Below are positions 55,737 to 63,075 of a stretch of DNA of 64,000 bases, piece by piece. The notes beneath the pieces were generated by a model. That model ran no database searches and was not told where the DNA came from. It was given only the letters and a program-made list of their open reading frames with translations. Position 1 is the first letter of the stretch. The number at the start of each line of letters is the position of its first letter. The DNA lies in the NCBI GenBank assembly GCA_002256245.1, contig NKIU01000003.1, forward strand, positions 124,001 through 188,000, given 5' to 3'. Made by a program: the position numbers and the translations under genes. Origin of the DNA: Pseudorhodobacter sp. PARRP1. GTDB lineage: Bacteria > Pseudomonadota > Alphaproteobacteria > Rhodobacterales > Rhodobacteraceae.

Positions 55737-55770
55737 TTGGCGCACCCAGGCGCGTGAAGGTTGATCCACC
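55737..55770 (-). repeat. Remnant of the long intergenic repeat (copy D)
   Basis: Read on the minus strand: GGTGGATCAACCTTCACGCG then CCTGGGTGCGCC. This matches the left end of copy B at 9879-9912 (GGTGGATCGACAGTCACGCG, CTTGGGTGCAGCC) with few differences, directly after the stop of the VOC gene, as copy A follows the EamA stop. The internal hairpin modules are missing. Confidence 0.6.
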
Positions 55771-56151
55771 CTAGCCGACCGGCGTGCAGATCTCGATCAG
55801 GGTGCCTTCGGGCGCGCGGACATAGGCCAGCGTCTGCCCCCACGGCATTTCGGTGATGGGCTTGACCAGTTCTGCCCCTGCCGCAACCGCCCGCGCCAGT
55901 GCTGCGCTGACATCATCCGTCTCAAACGCCAACTCGTAGGACGGCTTGGCGGGGGGCGTGGTGGCGACATCTTTGCCAATGGTGGCCATCAGGGCATGCG
56001 AGGAAAACGCAAGCTTGGTATTTCCCGTCAGCAACTCGCCATAGTCGCCGGCTTCGTGTAGAAATCCCGTCTCAAAGCCGAAGGCGGCTTGATAGAATTT
56101 CAACGTAGCGGGCACCGAGGCGACATAAAGAATGGTGTAGCGGTAGATCAT
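55771..56151 (-). CDS. VOC-fold protein (glyoxalase-like)
   Basis: 126 residues: MIYRYTILYVASVPATLKFYQAAFGFETGF at the start, SYELAFETDDVSAALARAVAAGAELVKPITEMPWGQTLAYVRAPEGTLIEICTP at the end. Two VOC half-modules with plausible metal ligands (His absent at the first position, Glu at the last), so enzymatic activity is uncertain. 39 bases downstream of DUF2244 on the same strand. Confidence 0.8.
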   Translation of the reverse strand: MIYRYTILYVASVPATLKFYQAAFGFETGFLHEAGDYGELLTGNTKLAFSSHALMATIGKDVATTPPAKPSYELAFETDDVSAALARAVAAGAELVKPITEMPWGQTLAYVRAPEGTLIEICTPVG

Positions 56152-56190
56152 GGCCGACCCCTTCGGTTTAGCGGGCCAAGGTTGCAGCGC

Positions 56191-56679
56191 TTAGCGCAGG
56201 GCTGCAAGCCGCTTTCGCAGATCAACCTCAAGTGCCACGCGGTCTTCGGGCGGCAGGAAAGCGCCCAGTTCCACCTCGCGGCTGTTTCCGGTCAGTGTCA
56301 GATAGTTTGGCACCGGGCCCTTGGTTTTATGCAGGGTGACGCGCACCCAATGCGGGTTGGCTTGCCAACTTTGCTGACGGCCACGCGGGCCGTGGCGGGT
56401 GAGGCTGATCTGCGTCTCGGTCAGGATAAGGTCTTCAAGGATTTCACCATCGGTATAGCTGCGGTTCAGCGCCCACCAGATGCCCGCTATGGCGGCCAGC
56501 AGAAACGGCAGCAAACCCCACAGCACGGGCGAGCCGATCAGCACCAGCAAAGGCAGCGCGATCAAGGCCGCGGTGCCGCCGATAAACCACACCATGCCGC
56601 GTCGGGGCAGCGAGCGGTAGGGCCACAGGTGCAGGCGCTGGGTGTCATCGCCGGAAGGGGGGAGCCATTCGTAGGGCAT
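56191..56679 (-). CDS. DUF2244 family membrane protein
   Basis: 162 residues: short cytosolic start, two adjacent TM helices (LIALPLLVLIGSPVLWGLLPFLLAAIAGIWWAL, residues ~36-68), then a soluble DUF2244 domain (EDLILTETQISLTRHGPRGRQQSW, VPNYLTLTGNSREVELGAFLPPEDRVALEVDLRKRL). Function unknown. Three bases after the unrecognised gene, so co-transcribed. Confidence 0.85.
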   Translation of the reverse strand: MPYEWLPPSGDDTQRLHLWPYRSLPRRGMVWFIGGTAALIALPLLVLIGSPVLWGLLPFLLAAIAGIWWALNRSYTDGEILEDLILTETQISLTRHGPRGRQQSWQANPHWVRVTLHKTKGPVPNYLTLTGNSREVELGAFLPPEDRVALEVDLRKRLAALR

Positions 56680-56682
56680 GTT

Positions 56683-57033
56683 TCAGGTGTTTGCCGCTTG
56701 TATTTCGCAGGCCGGGGCGTCGAACACAAAATTTTGGCCGATGTCCAGATACTGCGGGAGATGAGTTTTCCACCAGATAGCAGCGGATTCATTATGTTCA
56801 AGCAATAGGGAGATCGCGATTGAAGAATTGACGATATAGCCCTTCATCGCAACAGGACGCAGAAGACCGAGCCGATAGCCAAGACGCCGCAGCGCACTTC
56901 GGGCTGCGAATACCCCCAAGCCTTGCACATCGTGCAAACCCGGACGTTGTAACGGAAGTTCCAATCCGATCCAGGCTTGGCGCACCCAAAGTGGCGCTTC
57001 ACCTGATGGGGTTGCAATGATCTTGATCTGCAT
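56683..57033 (-). CDS. Unrecognised small protein
   Basis: 116 residues, MQIKIIATPSGEAPLWVRQAWIGLELPLQRPGLHDVQG at the start; contains a possible helical segment (NSSIAISLLLEHNESAAIWW) and a single Cys near the end. I cannot assign a family. AAGG precedes the ATG. First gene of a short operon with DUF2244 and the VOC gene. Confidence 0.6.
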   Translation of the reverse strand: MQIKIIATPSGEAPLWVRQAWIGLELPLQRPGLHDVQGLGVFAARSALRRLGYRLGLLRPVAMKGYIVNSSIAISLLLEHNESAAIWWKTHLPQYLDIGQNFVFDAPACEIQAANT

Positions 57034-57050
57034 TCGGCGACCTTCTCAGC

Positions 57051-57083
57051 AAAAAGCCCCGCATCGCTGCGGGGCTTTTTTTA
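57051..57083 (-). terminator. Bidirectional terminator after ctaD
   Basis: AAAAAGCCCCGCA (57051-57063) pairs with TGCGGGGCTTTTT (57068-57080), four-base loop TCGC, with T tracts on both strands. It lies 14 bases after the ctaD stop and upstream of the unrecognised gene. Confidence 0.93.
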
Positions 57084-57097
57084 TCTTTCACCAAAGC

Positions 57098-58768
57098 TTA
57101 GTGGCCGTGGCTGTGATCCCAATCGCTTTGCTTGGGAAGCTGCTCGAACGTGTGTTCGGGCGGCGGGCAGGGCAGGGTCCATTCCAGCGTGTCGGCGTAT
57201 TCGTTCCAGTAGTTGTTCTGGGTGATGCGTTTGCCCCAGAGCAGGCTGTAGAACACGATGCCGATGAAGAACACGAACGAGGCGAAGGACAAGAATGCGC
57301 CCATCGACGAGACGTAGTTCCAGTAGGCATAGGCCTCGGGATAGTCGATGTAGCGGCGCGGCATGCCTTGACGGCCCAGGAAGTGCTGCGGGAAGAAGGT
57401 GACGTTCGCGCCGATGAACATCATCCAGAAGTGCAGCTTGCCCGCCCATTCGGGATACTGACGGCCCGACATCTTGCCGAACCAGAAGTAGATGCCGGCG
57501 AAGATCCCGAACACAGCGCCCAAGGACATCACGTAGTGGAAGTGCGCGATGACGTAATAGGTGTCGTGATAGGCGCGGTCGACCGGAGCCTGGCTGAGAA
57601 CGATCCCGGTCACGCCACCGACGGTGAACAGGAACAGGAAGCCGAACGCCCAGAGCATCGGGGTTTTCATCTCGATCGAGCCGCCCCACATGGTGGCGAT
57701 CCATGAGAAGATCTTGATGCCGGTCGGCACCGCGATGACCATGGTGGCCAGCATGAAGTAGCTTTGCTGGCTCAGCGACATGCCGACGGTGTACATGTGG
57801 TGCGCCCACACGACAAAGCCCAGCACGCCGATGGCGACCATCGCATAGACCATCGGCAGATAGCCGAAGATCGGTTTGCGCGAGAAGGTCGAGATCACCT
57901 GGCTGATGATACCGAAGGCCGGGATCACGATGATATACACTTCCGGGTGGCCGAAGAACCACAGGATGTGCTGATACAAGATCGGGTCGCCGCCGCCTGC
58001 AGGATCAAAGAACGTGGTCCCGAAGTTACGGTCCGTCAGCAGCATGGTGATCGCACCCGCCAGAACCGGCAAAGACAGCAGGATCAACCACGAGGTCACG
58101 AAAATCGACCAGCCAAACAGCGGCACTTTGTGCAGGGTCATGCCCGGCGTGCGCATGTTCAGGAAGGTGGTGATCATGTTGATCGCGCCAAGGATCGACG
58201 AGGCACCCGACAAGTGGACCGCGAAAATCGCGAGGTCCATCGAATAGCCGCTCTCACGCGTGGAGAGCGGCGGGTAAAGCACCCAACCCACGCCCGCGCC
58301 CAACTGATCCTCACCACCCGGTGCAAACAGCGATGCCACAGCCAGCGAGGTGCCGGCCACATACATCCAATAGGACAGGTTGTTCATCCGCGGGAACGCC
58401 ATATCCGGCGCACCGATTTGCAGCGGCATGAAGTAGTTGCCGAAACCGCCGAACAGCGCCGGGATCACCACGAAGAACATCATCAGGATGCCGTGCGCGG
58501 TGACGGTCGCGTTCCAGACGTGGCCGTTTGGCGTGCACTCACGGGAGGCATCGGCGACAAAGCGCATGCCCTCCATGCACATATACTGCACACCCGGCTC
58601 CATCAGTTCGAGCCGCATGTAAACCGTGAAAATCACCGAAATCAGGCCAACAAGGCCCGAGGTGAACAGATAGAGGATACCGATATCCTTATGGTTCGTT
58701 GACATGAACCAGCGCGTGAAAAAGCTGCGTTGCTCATGGTCGTGGCCATGGATGGCTGCGTCGGCCAT
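57098..58768 (-). CDS. ctaD: Cytochrome c oxidase subunit I (aa3 type)
   Basis: Catalytic heme-copper subunit of the aerobic aa3 oxidase. 556 residues from [30 protein letters not shown], with GGGAG upstream. Conserved features: [36 protein letters not shown], CuB/Tyr helix [38 protein letters not shown] and the heme ligands in [15 protein letters not shown]. The longer frame above 58768 is upstream DNA. A perfect FnrL-type box lies ~104 bases upstream. ctaC/ctaE are not adjacent. Confidence 0.96.
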   Translation of the reverse strand: MADAAIHGHDHEQRSFFTRWFMSTNHKDIGILYLFTSGLVGLISVIFTVYMRLELMEPGVQYMCMEGMRFVADASRECTPNGHVWNATVTAHGILMMFFVVIPALFGGFGNYFMPLQIGAPDMAFPRMNNLSYWMYVAGTSLAVASLFAPGGEDQLGAGVGWVLYPPLSTRESGYSMDLAIFAVHLSGASSILGAINMITTFLNMRTPGMTLHKVPLFGWSIFVTSWLILLSLPVLAGAITMLLTDRNFGTTFFDPAGGGDPILYQHILWFFGHPEVYIIVIPAFGIISQVISTFSRKPIFGYLPMVYAMVAIGVLGFVVWAHHMYTVGMSLSQQSYFMLATMVIAVPTGIKIFSWIATMWGGSIEMKTPMLWAFGFLFLFTVGGVTGIVLSQAPVDRAYHDTYYVIAHFHYVMSLGAVFGIFAGIYFWFGKMSGRQYPEWAGKLHFWMMFIGANVTFFPQHFLGRQGMPRRYIDYPEAYAYWNYVSSMGAFLSFASFVFFIGIVFYSLLWGKRITQNNYWNEYADTLEWTLPCPPPEHTFEQLPKQSDWDHSHGH

Positions 58769-58871
58769 TGGCGTCTCCCGTTGTCGTTGCATTCTTGTCC
58801 GCGCATGGGAGGCCCACACCGGATTACAAGACGTATCTAGATTGAGGTCGGGGGCAGGGCAATGTCAGAGT

Positions 58872-58885
58872 TTGATCTGCATCAA
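58872..58885. promoter_or_regulatory. FNR/FnrL-type box upstream of ctaD
   Basis: TTGATCTGCATCAA matches the FNR consensus TTGAT-N4-ATCAA at every position and is a near-perfect palindrome. Centred about 110 bases upstream of the ctaD start. In Rhodobacter, FnrL regulates respiratory genes with oxygen; here it likely adjusts aa3 oxidase expression, sign unknown. Confidence 0.8.
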
Positions 58886-58993
58886 GAAAATCTTGCAGTT
58901 GCGTGGATTTCGACGCTGCGGTGATCAGGCTTCTGCCAGACCGCCGCTGTGCGGGGCGCAATGCTTTGCCCGACTGCGGCTCAGCACCGCTGC

Positions 58994-59047
58994 GGCCCCG
59001 CACAGACTTTAGCCGCGAACAGACTTTGGCCCCGCACAGACTTTGGT
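58994..59047 (+). repeat. 18-bp tandem repeat, three units
   Basis: Three consecutive 18-base units (58994-59011, 59012-59029, 59030-59047) sharing CCGC...ACAGACTTTGG. Upstream of the small secreted gene and ctaD. May contain binding sites or be a simple replication-slippage repeat. Confidence 0.75.
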
Positions 59048-59167
59048 CCAACCTTGCGTGCCAAGATGGCCAGACTTCCGGCCCTGTGTTGTCAATGCGT
59101 TACATGGCTAGCTGTGGTCATGGAAGCTTACGTGCCGTGGCTTCGTAACCCTTGGAAAGGATATTCC

Positions 59168-59356
59168 GTGAAAACCCTGTTTCTGGCCGCCGCCGCCATG
59201 ATCCTCAGCCTGTCCGTCACGCCGCTGACTGGTGTCGCGCAGGCCAAAGCCATCGCCGCCCCAGTCGATATGTCGCAGCCTGAAACTGGCCGCAAAAGCG
59301 GGCGTTGCCCGGGCGGTGAGATTCGCTTCTTTGTGCCGGGATGCAGCGGCGTCTAA
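59168..59356 (+). CDS. Small secreted protein
   Basis: 62 residues from GTG 59168 (AAAGGA upstream): signal peptide MKTLFLAAAAMILSLSVTPLTGVAQA, then AIAAPVDMSQPETGRKSGRCPGGEIRFFVPGCSGV with two cysteines that may form a disulfide. No family recognised; small secreted Cys-containing proteins like this are common and uncharacterised. Confidence 0.6.
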   Translation: MKTLFLAAAAMILSLSVTPLTGVAQAKAIAAPVDMSQPETGRKSGRCPGGEIRFFVPGCSGV

Positions 59357-59435
59357 GGCCGATCTAACTGGAAGGCGTGAGAGAGGGGGGGGCGCGGGGG
59401 GGCGGATGCCTCCCCGCCGTTGCGCACCGATGGCG

Positions 59436-60089
59436 CTAGTCGAAAGCGCGCGCAAAGCAGCGGATCAGCGCCGCATCCAGATCGGCCATTGTGACCGGCA
59501 GCCCCAGATCGACCAGACTTGTCACGCCGTGATCGGCGATGCCGCAAGGCACGATGCCGGAAAAATGCGACAGGTCCGGCTCTACATTGATCGAGATGCC
59601 GTGAAACGACACCCAGCGACGCAATTTCACCCCGATCGCGGCGATCTTGTCTTCGCGCGGGGTGCCGTCGGGGTTGGCGGGCAGATCAGGCCGCACCACC
59701 CACACCCCAACCCGGCCCGCGCGACGTTCGCCCTTGACGTTGAACTCGGCCAGTGTCGCGATCACCCAGTTTTCCAGCGCGCATACGAATTTGCGCACGT
59801 CGCGGCCACGCTGGTTCAGATCAAGCATGGTGTATGCGACGCGCTGACCGGGGCCATGATAGGTATATTGCCCACCGCGCCCGGCATCAAACACGGGGAA
59901 TCGGTTCGGGTCCGTCAGATCGTCGATCTTGGCCGAGGTGCCAGCGGTATAAAGGGGCGGATGCTCCAGCAGCCAAATCGCCTCGGGCGCTTGGCCTGCG
60001 GCGATTGCGCCCGCGCGGGCTTCCATCGCGGTCAACGTCTCGGCATAGGGCGCAAGTCCTGCGATATGCTGCCAGTCCACCTTGGTCAT
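59436..60089 (-). CDS. lipB: Octanoyltransferase (lipoyl(octanoyl) transferase)
   Basis: Transfers octanoyl from ACP to lipoyl-dependent enzymes, first step of protein lipoylation. 217 residues: [21 protein letters not shown] near 65 (substrate Gly/His loop), [23 protein letters not shown] near 140 with the active-site Lys, and [16 protein letters not shown] near 170 with the catalytic Cys. Start at [12 protein letters not shown] (60089). lipA is not in the window. Confidence 0.94.
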   Translation of the reverse strand: MTKVDWQHIAGLAPYAETLTAMEARAGAIAAGQAPEAIWLLEHPPLYTAGTSAKIDDLTDPNRFPVFDAGRGGQYTYHGPGQRVAYTMLDLNQRGRDVRKFVCALENWVIATLAEFNVKGERRAGRVGVWVVRPDLPANPDGTPREDKIAAIGVKLRRWVSFHGISINVEPDLSHFSGIVPCGIADHGVTSLVDLGLPVTMADLDAALIRCFARAFD

Positions 60090-60247
60090 CGCCGCGCGCT
60101 CCTGTGTGTCGTTCCGCCAACCTTGCGCAGAAATGGCCCGTGTGCCGTGCGATTGCAACGGTCAACGGGGGAATGGCGCGCCAAGCGCGGCATCCGTGCA
60201 GAATCCCCCTTTTCATCCTGTCGCCTTGCCGCTAAACAGCCGCCATC

Positions 60248-60360
60248 CCGAGGCCCAGTCGTGCGGATGTGGCGGAATTGGTAGACGCGCAGCGTTGAGG
60301 TCGCTGTTCTTTAATCGGAGTGAAAGTTCGAGTCTTTTCATCCGCACCACTGGGCCTCGG
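60248..60360. repeat. Inverted repeat enclosing tRNA-Leu
   Basis: CCGAGGCCCAGT (60248-60259) before the tRNA pairs with ACTGGGCCTCGG (60349-60360) after it, 12 bases perfect, extending the acceptor stem outward in the precursor. Could shape 5'/3' processing or act as the terminator stem. Confidence 0.75.
60263..60349 (+). tRNA. tRNA-Leu (GAG)
   Basis: Acceptor GCGGATG/CATCCGC, anticodon loop TTGAGGT with GAG at 60297-60299, long class II variable arm (TTCTTTAATCGGAGT), T arm GAAAG-TTCGAGT-CTTTT and encoded CCA. Reads CUC/CUU codons. Confidence 0.95.
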
Positions 60361-60724
60361 GTTGGTTAGAGCAACGCTCGCCAACCCGTTTTCATTTTCA
60401 ACTTAGCCCAAATAATCGGCAAGCTGTCGCATTTGTCCGCAAAGGGGCGATTCCGCGCAAGCAGGGCAGAATCAGTTAGCGCCTGACAATGCCGCGATTC
60501 CTGTGCTGAAAATCTGTTTCCTCGCACCCGCGCCAGCCGATCCGACTGCCACAAGCTTCATCAACTGCCGTTCTAAGCAGCAAACAGGGCGCAAAATGCC
60601 CGATTGAACCGGTTTGCCCATGCAACCTTTCGCTATCGCAATCGGGAATTGCCTTCTGCTAGGCCCTTGCCGTAAGCGTATAGCACAAGCGCAGGAAAAC
60701 TGCCGGACACATGGGGAGATTGGC
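60361..60724. other. 364-bp gap between tRNA-Leu and the ABC transporter
   Basis: No RNA gene or ORF I would defend; the ATPase frame is open from 60614 but the N-terminal extension is not family sequence. Probably the promoter of the polyamine transporter operon; no boxes identified. Confidence 0.4.
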
Positions 60725-61828
60725 GTGGTTGCAACCAGCCCGAACGACGCTTTCGTCGCTTTTGAGCACGTTCAGAAAAGCTATGACGGCGTGTCATTGG
60801 TCGTCAAAGACCTGAACCTGTCGATTGGCAAAGGTGAGTTTCTGACGATGTTGGGGCCATCCGGCTCGGGCAAGACCACCTGCCTGATGATGCTGGCGGG
60901 GTTTGAAACTGCAACGCATGGCCGGATCATGCTGGACGGCACCAACATCAACGAAGTGCCGCCGCACAAGCGCGGCATTGGCATGGTGTTTCAGAACTAC
61001 GCGCTGTTCCCGCATATGACGGTGGGGGAAAACCTGTCCTTCCCGTTGGAAGTGCGCGGCATGAGCAAGTCTGACCGCGAGGCCAAGGTCAAACGCGCGC
61101 TGGACATGGTGCAGATGTATAGCTTCATCAACCGCCGCCCCGCGCAGCTTTCGGGCGGCCAGCAGCAGCGCATCGCCTTGGCGCGGGCTTTGGTGTTTGA
61201 TCCCAGCCTTGTGCTGATGGACGAACCCTTGGGCGCGTTGGACAAGCAGTTGCGCGAGCATATGCAGTTTGAAATCAAGCACCTGCACGAAAGCCTTGGC
61301 ATCACGGTTGTCTATGTGACCCATGATCAGGGCGAGGCCTTGACGATGAGCGACCGTGTCGCCGTGTTCAACGATGGCCGCATCCAGCAGCTTGCCACCC
61401 CGTCCGACCTTTATGAACGCCCCGACAACAGCTTTGTCGCCCAGTTTATCGGCGAGAACAACAAGCTGCCCGGCACGATTGAGGAGTTGAACGGCGACAA
61501 GGCCTTGGTGCGATTGGCCACGGGCGAGTTGATTGATGCCACCGCCGTCAACATCAAGGAAAAGGGCCAGCAAACCCTGGTCTCGATCCGCCCCGAGCGG
61601 GTGGAGTTCAAGCCCGAGATGATGCCCGCCGGTGCCCATACCATCGACGCCGAGGTGATCGAGGTGATTTACATGGGCGATATCCTGCGCGCAGTATTGC
61701 GTGTTGCGGGATCGAATGATTTCGTGATGAAAATGCGAAACACCCTGTCGCAGACTCGTCTGACGGCTGGGCAAAAGATCAAGGTTGGCTGGCATCCGCA
61801 GGATGCCCGTGCGCTTGATCCAATGTGA
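60725..61828 (+). CDS. ABC transporter ATPase (PotA-like, spermidine/putrescine type)
   Basis: 367 residues from GTG 60725, with GGGGAGA upstream. Walker A GPSGSGKTT near 40, Q-loop GMVFQNYALFPHMTVGENL, signature LSGGQQQRIALARAL near 134, Walker B LVLMDEPLGALDKQ, H-loop VTHDQGEALTMSD; C-terminal TOBE-like domain from ~240. Energises import by the binding protein and permease that follow. Confidence 0.92.
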   Translation: MVATSPNDAFVAFEHVQKSYDGVSLVVKDLNLSIGKGEFLTMLGPSGSGKTTCLMMLAGFETATHGRIMLDGTNINEVPPHKRGIGMVFQNYALFPHMTVGENLSFPLEVRGMSKSDREAKVKRALDMVQMYSFINRRPAQLSGGQQQRIALARALVFDPSLVLMDEPLGALDKQLREHMQFEIKHLHESLGITVVYVTHDQGEALTMSDRVAVFNDGRIQQLATPSDLYERPDNSFVAQFIGENNKLPGTIEELNGDKALVRLATGELIDATAVNIKEKGQQTLVSIRPERVEFKPEMMPAGAHTIDAEVIEVIYMGDILRAVLRVAGSNDFVMKMRNTLSQTRLTAGQKIKVGWHPQDARALDPM

Positions 61829-61829
61829 T

Positions 61830-61863
61830 CCCCCGCAAAGGGGGCGGCCGCAGGGACGCGGCC
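61830..61863 (+). repeat. Hairpins between ABC ATPase and binding-protein genes
   Basis: CCCCC-GCAAA-GGGGG (61830-61844) and GGCCGC/GCGGCC (61846-61863). Not followed by a clear T tract; likely message-stabilising hairpins rather than a full terminator. Confidence 0.55.
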
Positions 61864-61900
61864 TCTTAACAAACGTCCTTATCCAACCTGGGAGACCTCG

Positions 61901-62971
61901 ATGAAGAAACTTCTCGTTCTGTCCACCGCCTTGACCACCATCGCATTTGCCGCGCAGGCCGATGTGACCGTGATGTCGTGGGGTGGCGCTTACGGTGCTG
62001 CGCAAACCGAAGCACACGTAAAGCCTTTCGCTGAGAAAACCGGCATCAAGACCACGATGACCGACAGCGACAACCCCGCCACCCCGATCAAAGCGATGGT
62101 CGAGGCGGGCAACGTCACCGTGGACGTGGCTTCGGTGGAATATGCCGATGCGATCCGTCTGTGCGACGAAGGCGTGCTGGAGCCGATTGATCCGGCAAGC
62201 CTGCCCGCGGGCGCTGACGGCGTTCCCGCCGTTGACGATTTCCTGCCCGGTGCCATCACCGATTGCGGTGTATCGACCGACATCTGGGCCACGGTTTTCG
62301 CCTATGACACCACCAAGTTCCCCGAAGGCCCGAAAACCGCCGCTGACTTCTTCGATCTGACCAAGTTCCCCGGCAAGCGCGGTCTGCACAAGGGTGCAAA
62401 AGCGGTTCTGGAATTTGCGCTGATGGCGGATGGCGTGGCTCCGGCTGACGTTTATGCCACTTTGGGCACCCCGGAAGGCGTGGACAAGGCTTTTGCCAAA
62501 CTCGACACCATCAAAAAAGACGTGGTGTGGTGGGAAGCAGGCGCACAGCCGCCGCAACTGCTGGCTGACGGCGAAGTCGCGATGACCTCGGCCTATAACG
62601 GCCGGATTTTCAACGCCGCCATCGGTGAGGGCAAGCCGTTCCAGATCGTCTGGGATGCACAGACGTTCGAGAACGAAATGTATGTGATCCCGAAGGGCGC
62701 ACCGAACAAGGACGAGGCGTTGCAGTTCATCGCCTACGCCACCTCGACCGAAGGCATGCAGGCGCAAGCAACCCAGATCTCTTACGGTCCGGCGCGCAAA
62801 TCGGCCAACGCCACCCCGATCATGTATAAAGACGGGAAGACCCTGATGGGTCCGAACGTTCCGACCGCACCCGAGAACATGGCCAATGCACTGGGTTCGT
62901 CGTTTGAATTCTGGGTCGATCACGACGCAGAACTGAACGACCGCTTCAACGCATGGCTTGCGGCAAACTGA
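61901..62971 (+). CDS. ABC transporter periplasmic binding protein (PotD-like)
   Basis: 356 residues. Signal peptide MKKLLVLSTALTTIAFAAQA, then the binding-protein fold: TVMSWGGAYGAAQTEAHVKPFAEKTGI, NPATPIKAMVEAGNVTVDVASVEYADAI, and hinge/ligand region VVWWEAGAQPPQLLADGEVAMTSAYNGRIF. The family binds spermidine/putrescine or other small cations. Good GGGAG site upstream. Followed by a strong terminator before the permease gene. Confidence 0.92.
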   Translation: MKKLLVLSTALTTIAFAAQADVTVMSWGGAYGAAQTEAHVKPFAEKTGIKTTMTDSDNPATPIKAMVEAGNVTVDVASVEYADAIRLCDEGVLEPIDPASLPAGADGVPAVDDFLPGAITDCGVSTDIWATVFAYDTTKFPEGPKTAADFFDLTKFPGKRGLHKGAKAVLEFALMADGVAPADVYATLGTPEGVDKAFAKLDTIKKDVVWWEAGAQPPQLLADGEVAMTSAYNGRIFNAAIGEGKPFQIVWDAQTFENEMYVIPKGAPNKDEALQFIAYATSTEGMQAQATQISYGPARKSANATPIMYKDGKTLMGPNVPTAPENMANALGSSFEFWVDHDAELNDRFNAWLAAN

Positions 62972-62979
62972 TCTGACCT

Positions 62980-63010
62980 CCGGGCGCGGTGTAGCGCCGC
63001 GCCCGGTTTT
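62980..63010 (+). terminator. Terminator between binding-protein and permease genes
   Basis: CCGGGCGCGG (62980-62989) pairs with CCGCGCCCGG (62997-63006), seven-base loop, followed by TTTT. Placed 9 bases after the binding-protein stop and 66 bases before the permease start, so only readthrough message would reach the permease gene. Confidence 0.85.
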
Positions 63011-63075
63011 CTCCCGATTTTCCCTTCCCGCTTGGTCCTGACAGCCCGACGGCTGCGCGACTGCAAGGATGCCCC

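Larger units (their letters stand above)
55459..55770. other. 312-bp AT-richer region upstream of protease gene
   Basis: Holds the 14-base palindrome at 55609-55622, a minus-strand TTGACA (55593-55588) in a good position to be a -35 for the protease gene, and a remnant of the long intergenic repeat at its left end (55737-55770). No gene seen. The small hairpin AACAC-TTCGGC-GTGTT lies at 55720-55736. Confidence 0.5.

Noticed and set aside
58994-59047. CRISPR array
   Set aside because: Units are directly adjacent with no spacers, only 18 bases long, and no cas genes are present.
58824-59051. 75-residue minus-strand frame upstream of ctaD
   Set aside because: It covers the FNR box and the 18-base tandem repeats, and no domain is visible; more likely promoter DNA.
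60794-62923. 709-residue minus-strand frame over the ABC transporter genes
   Set aside because: Antisense to two complete, motif-bearing transporter genes.
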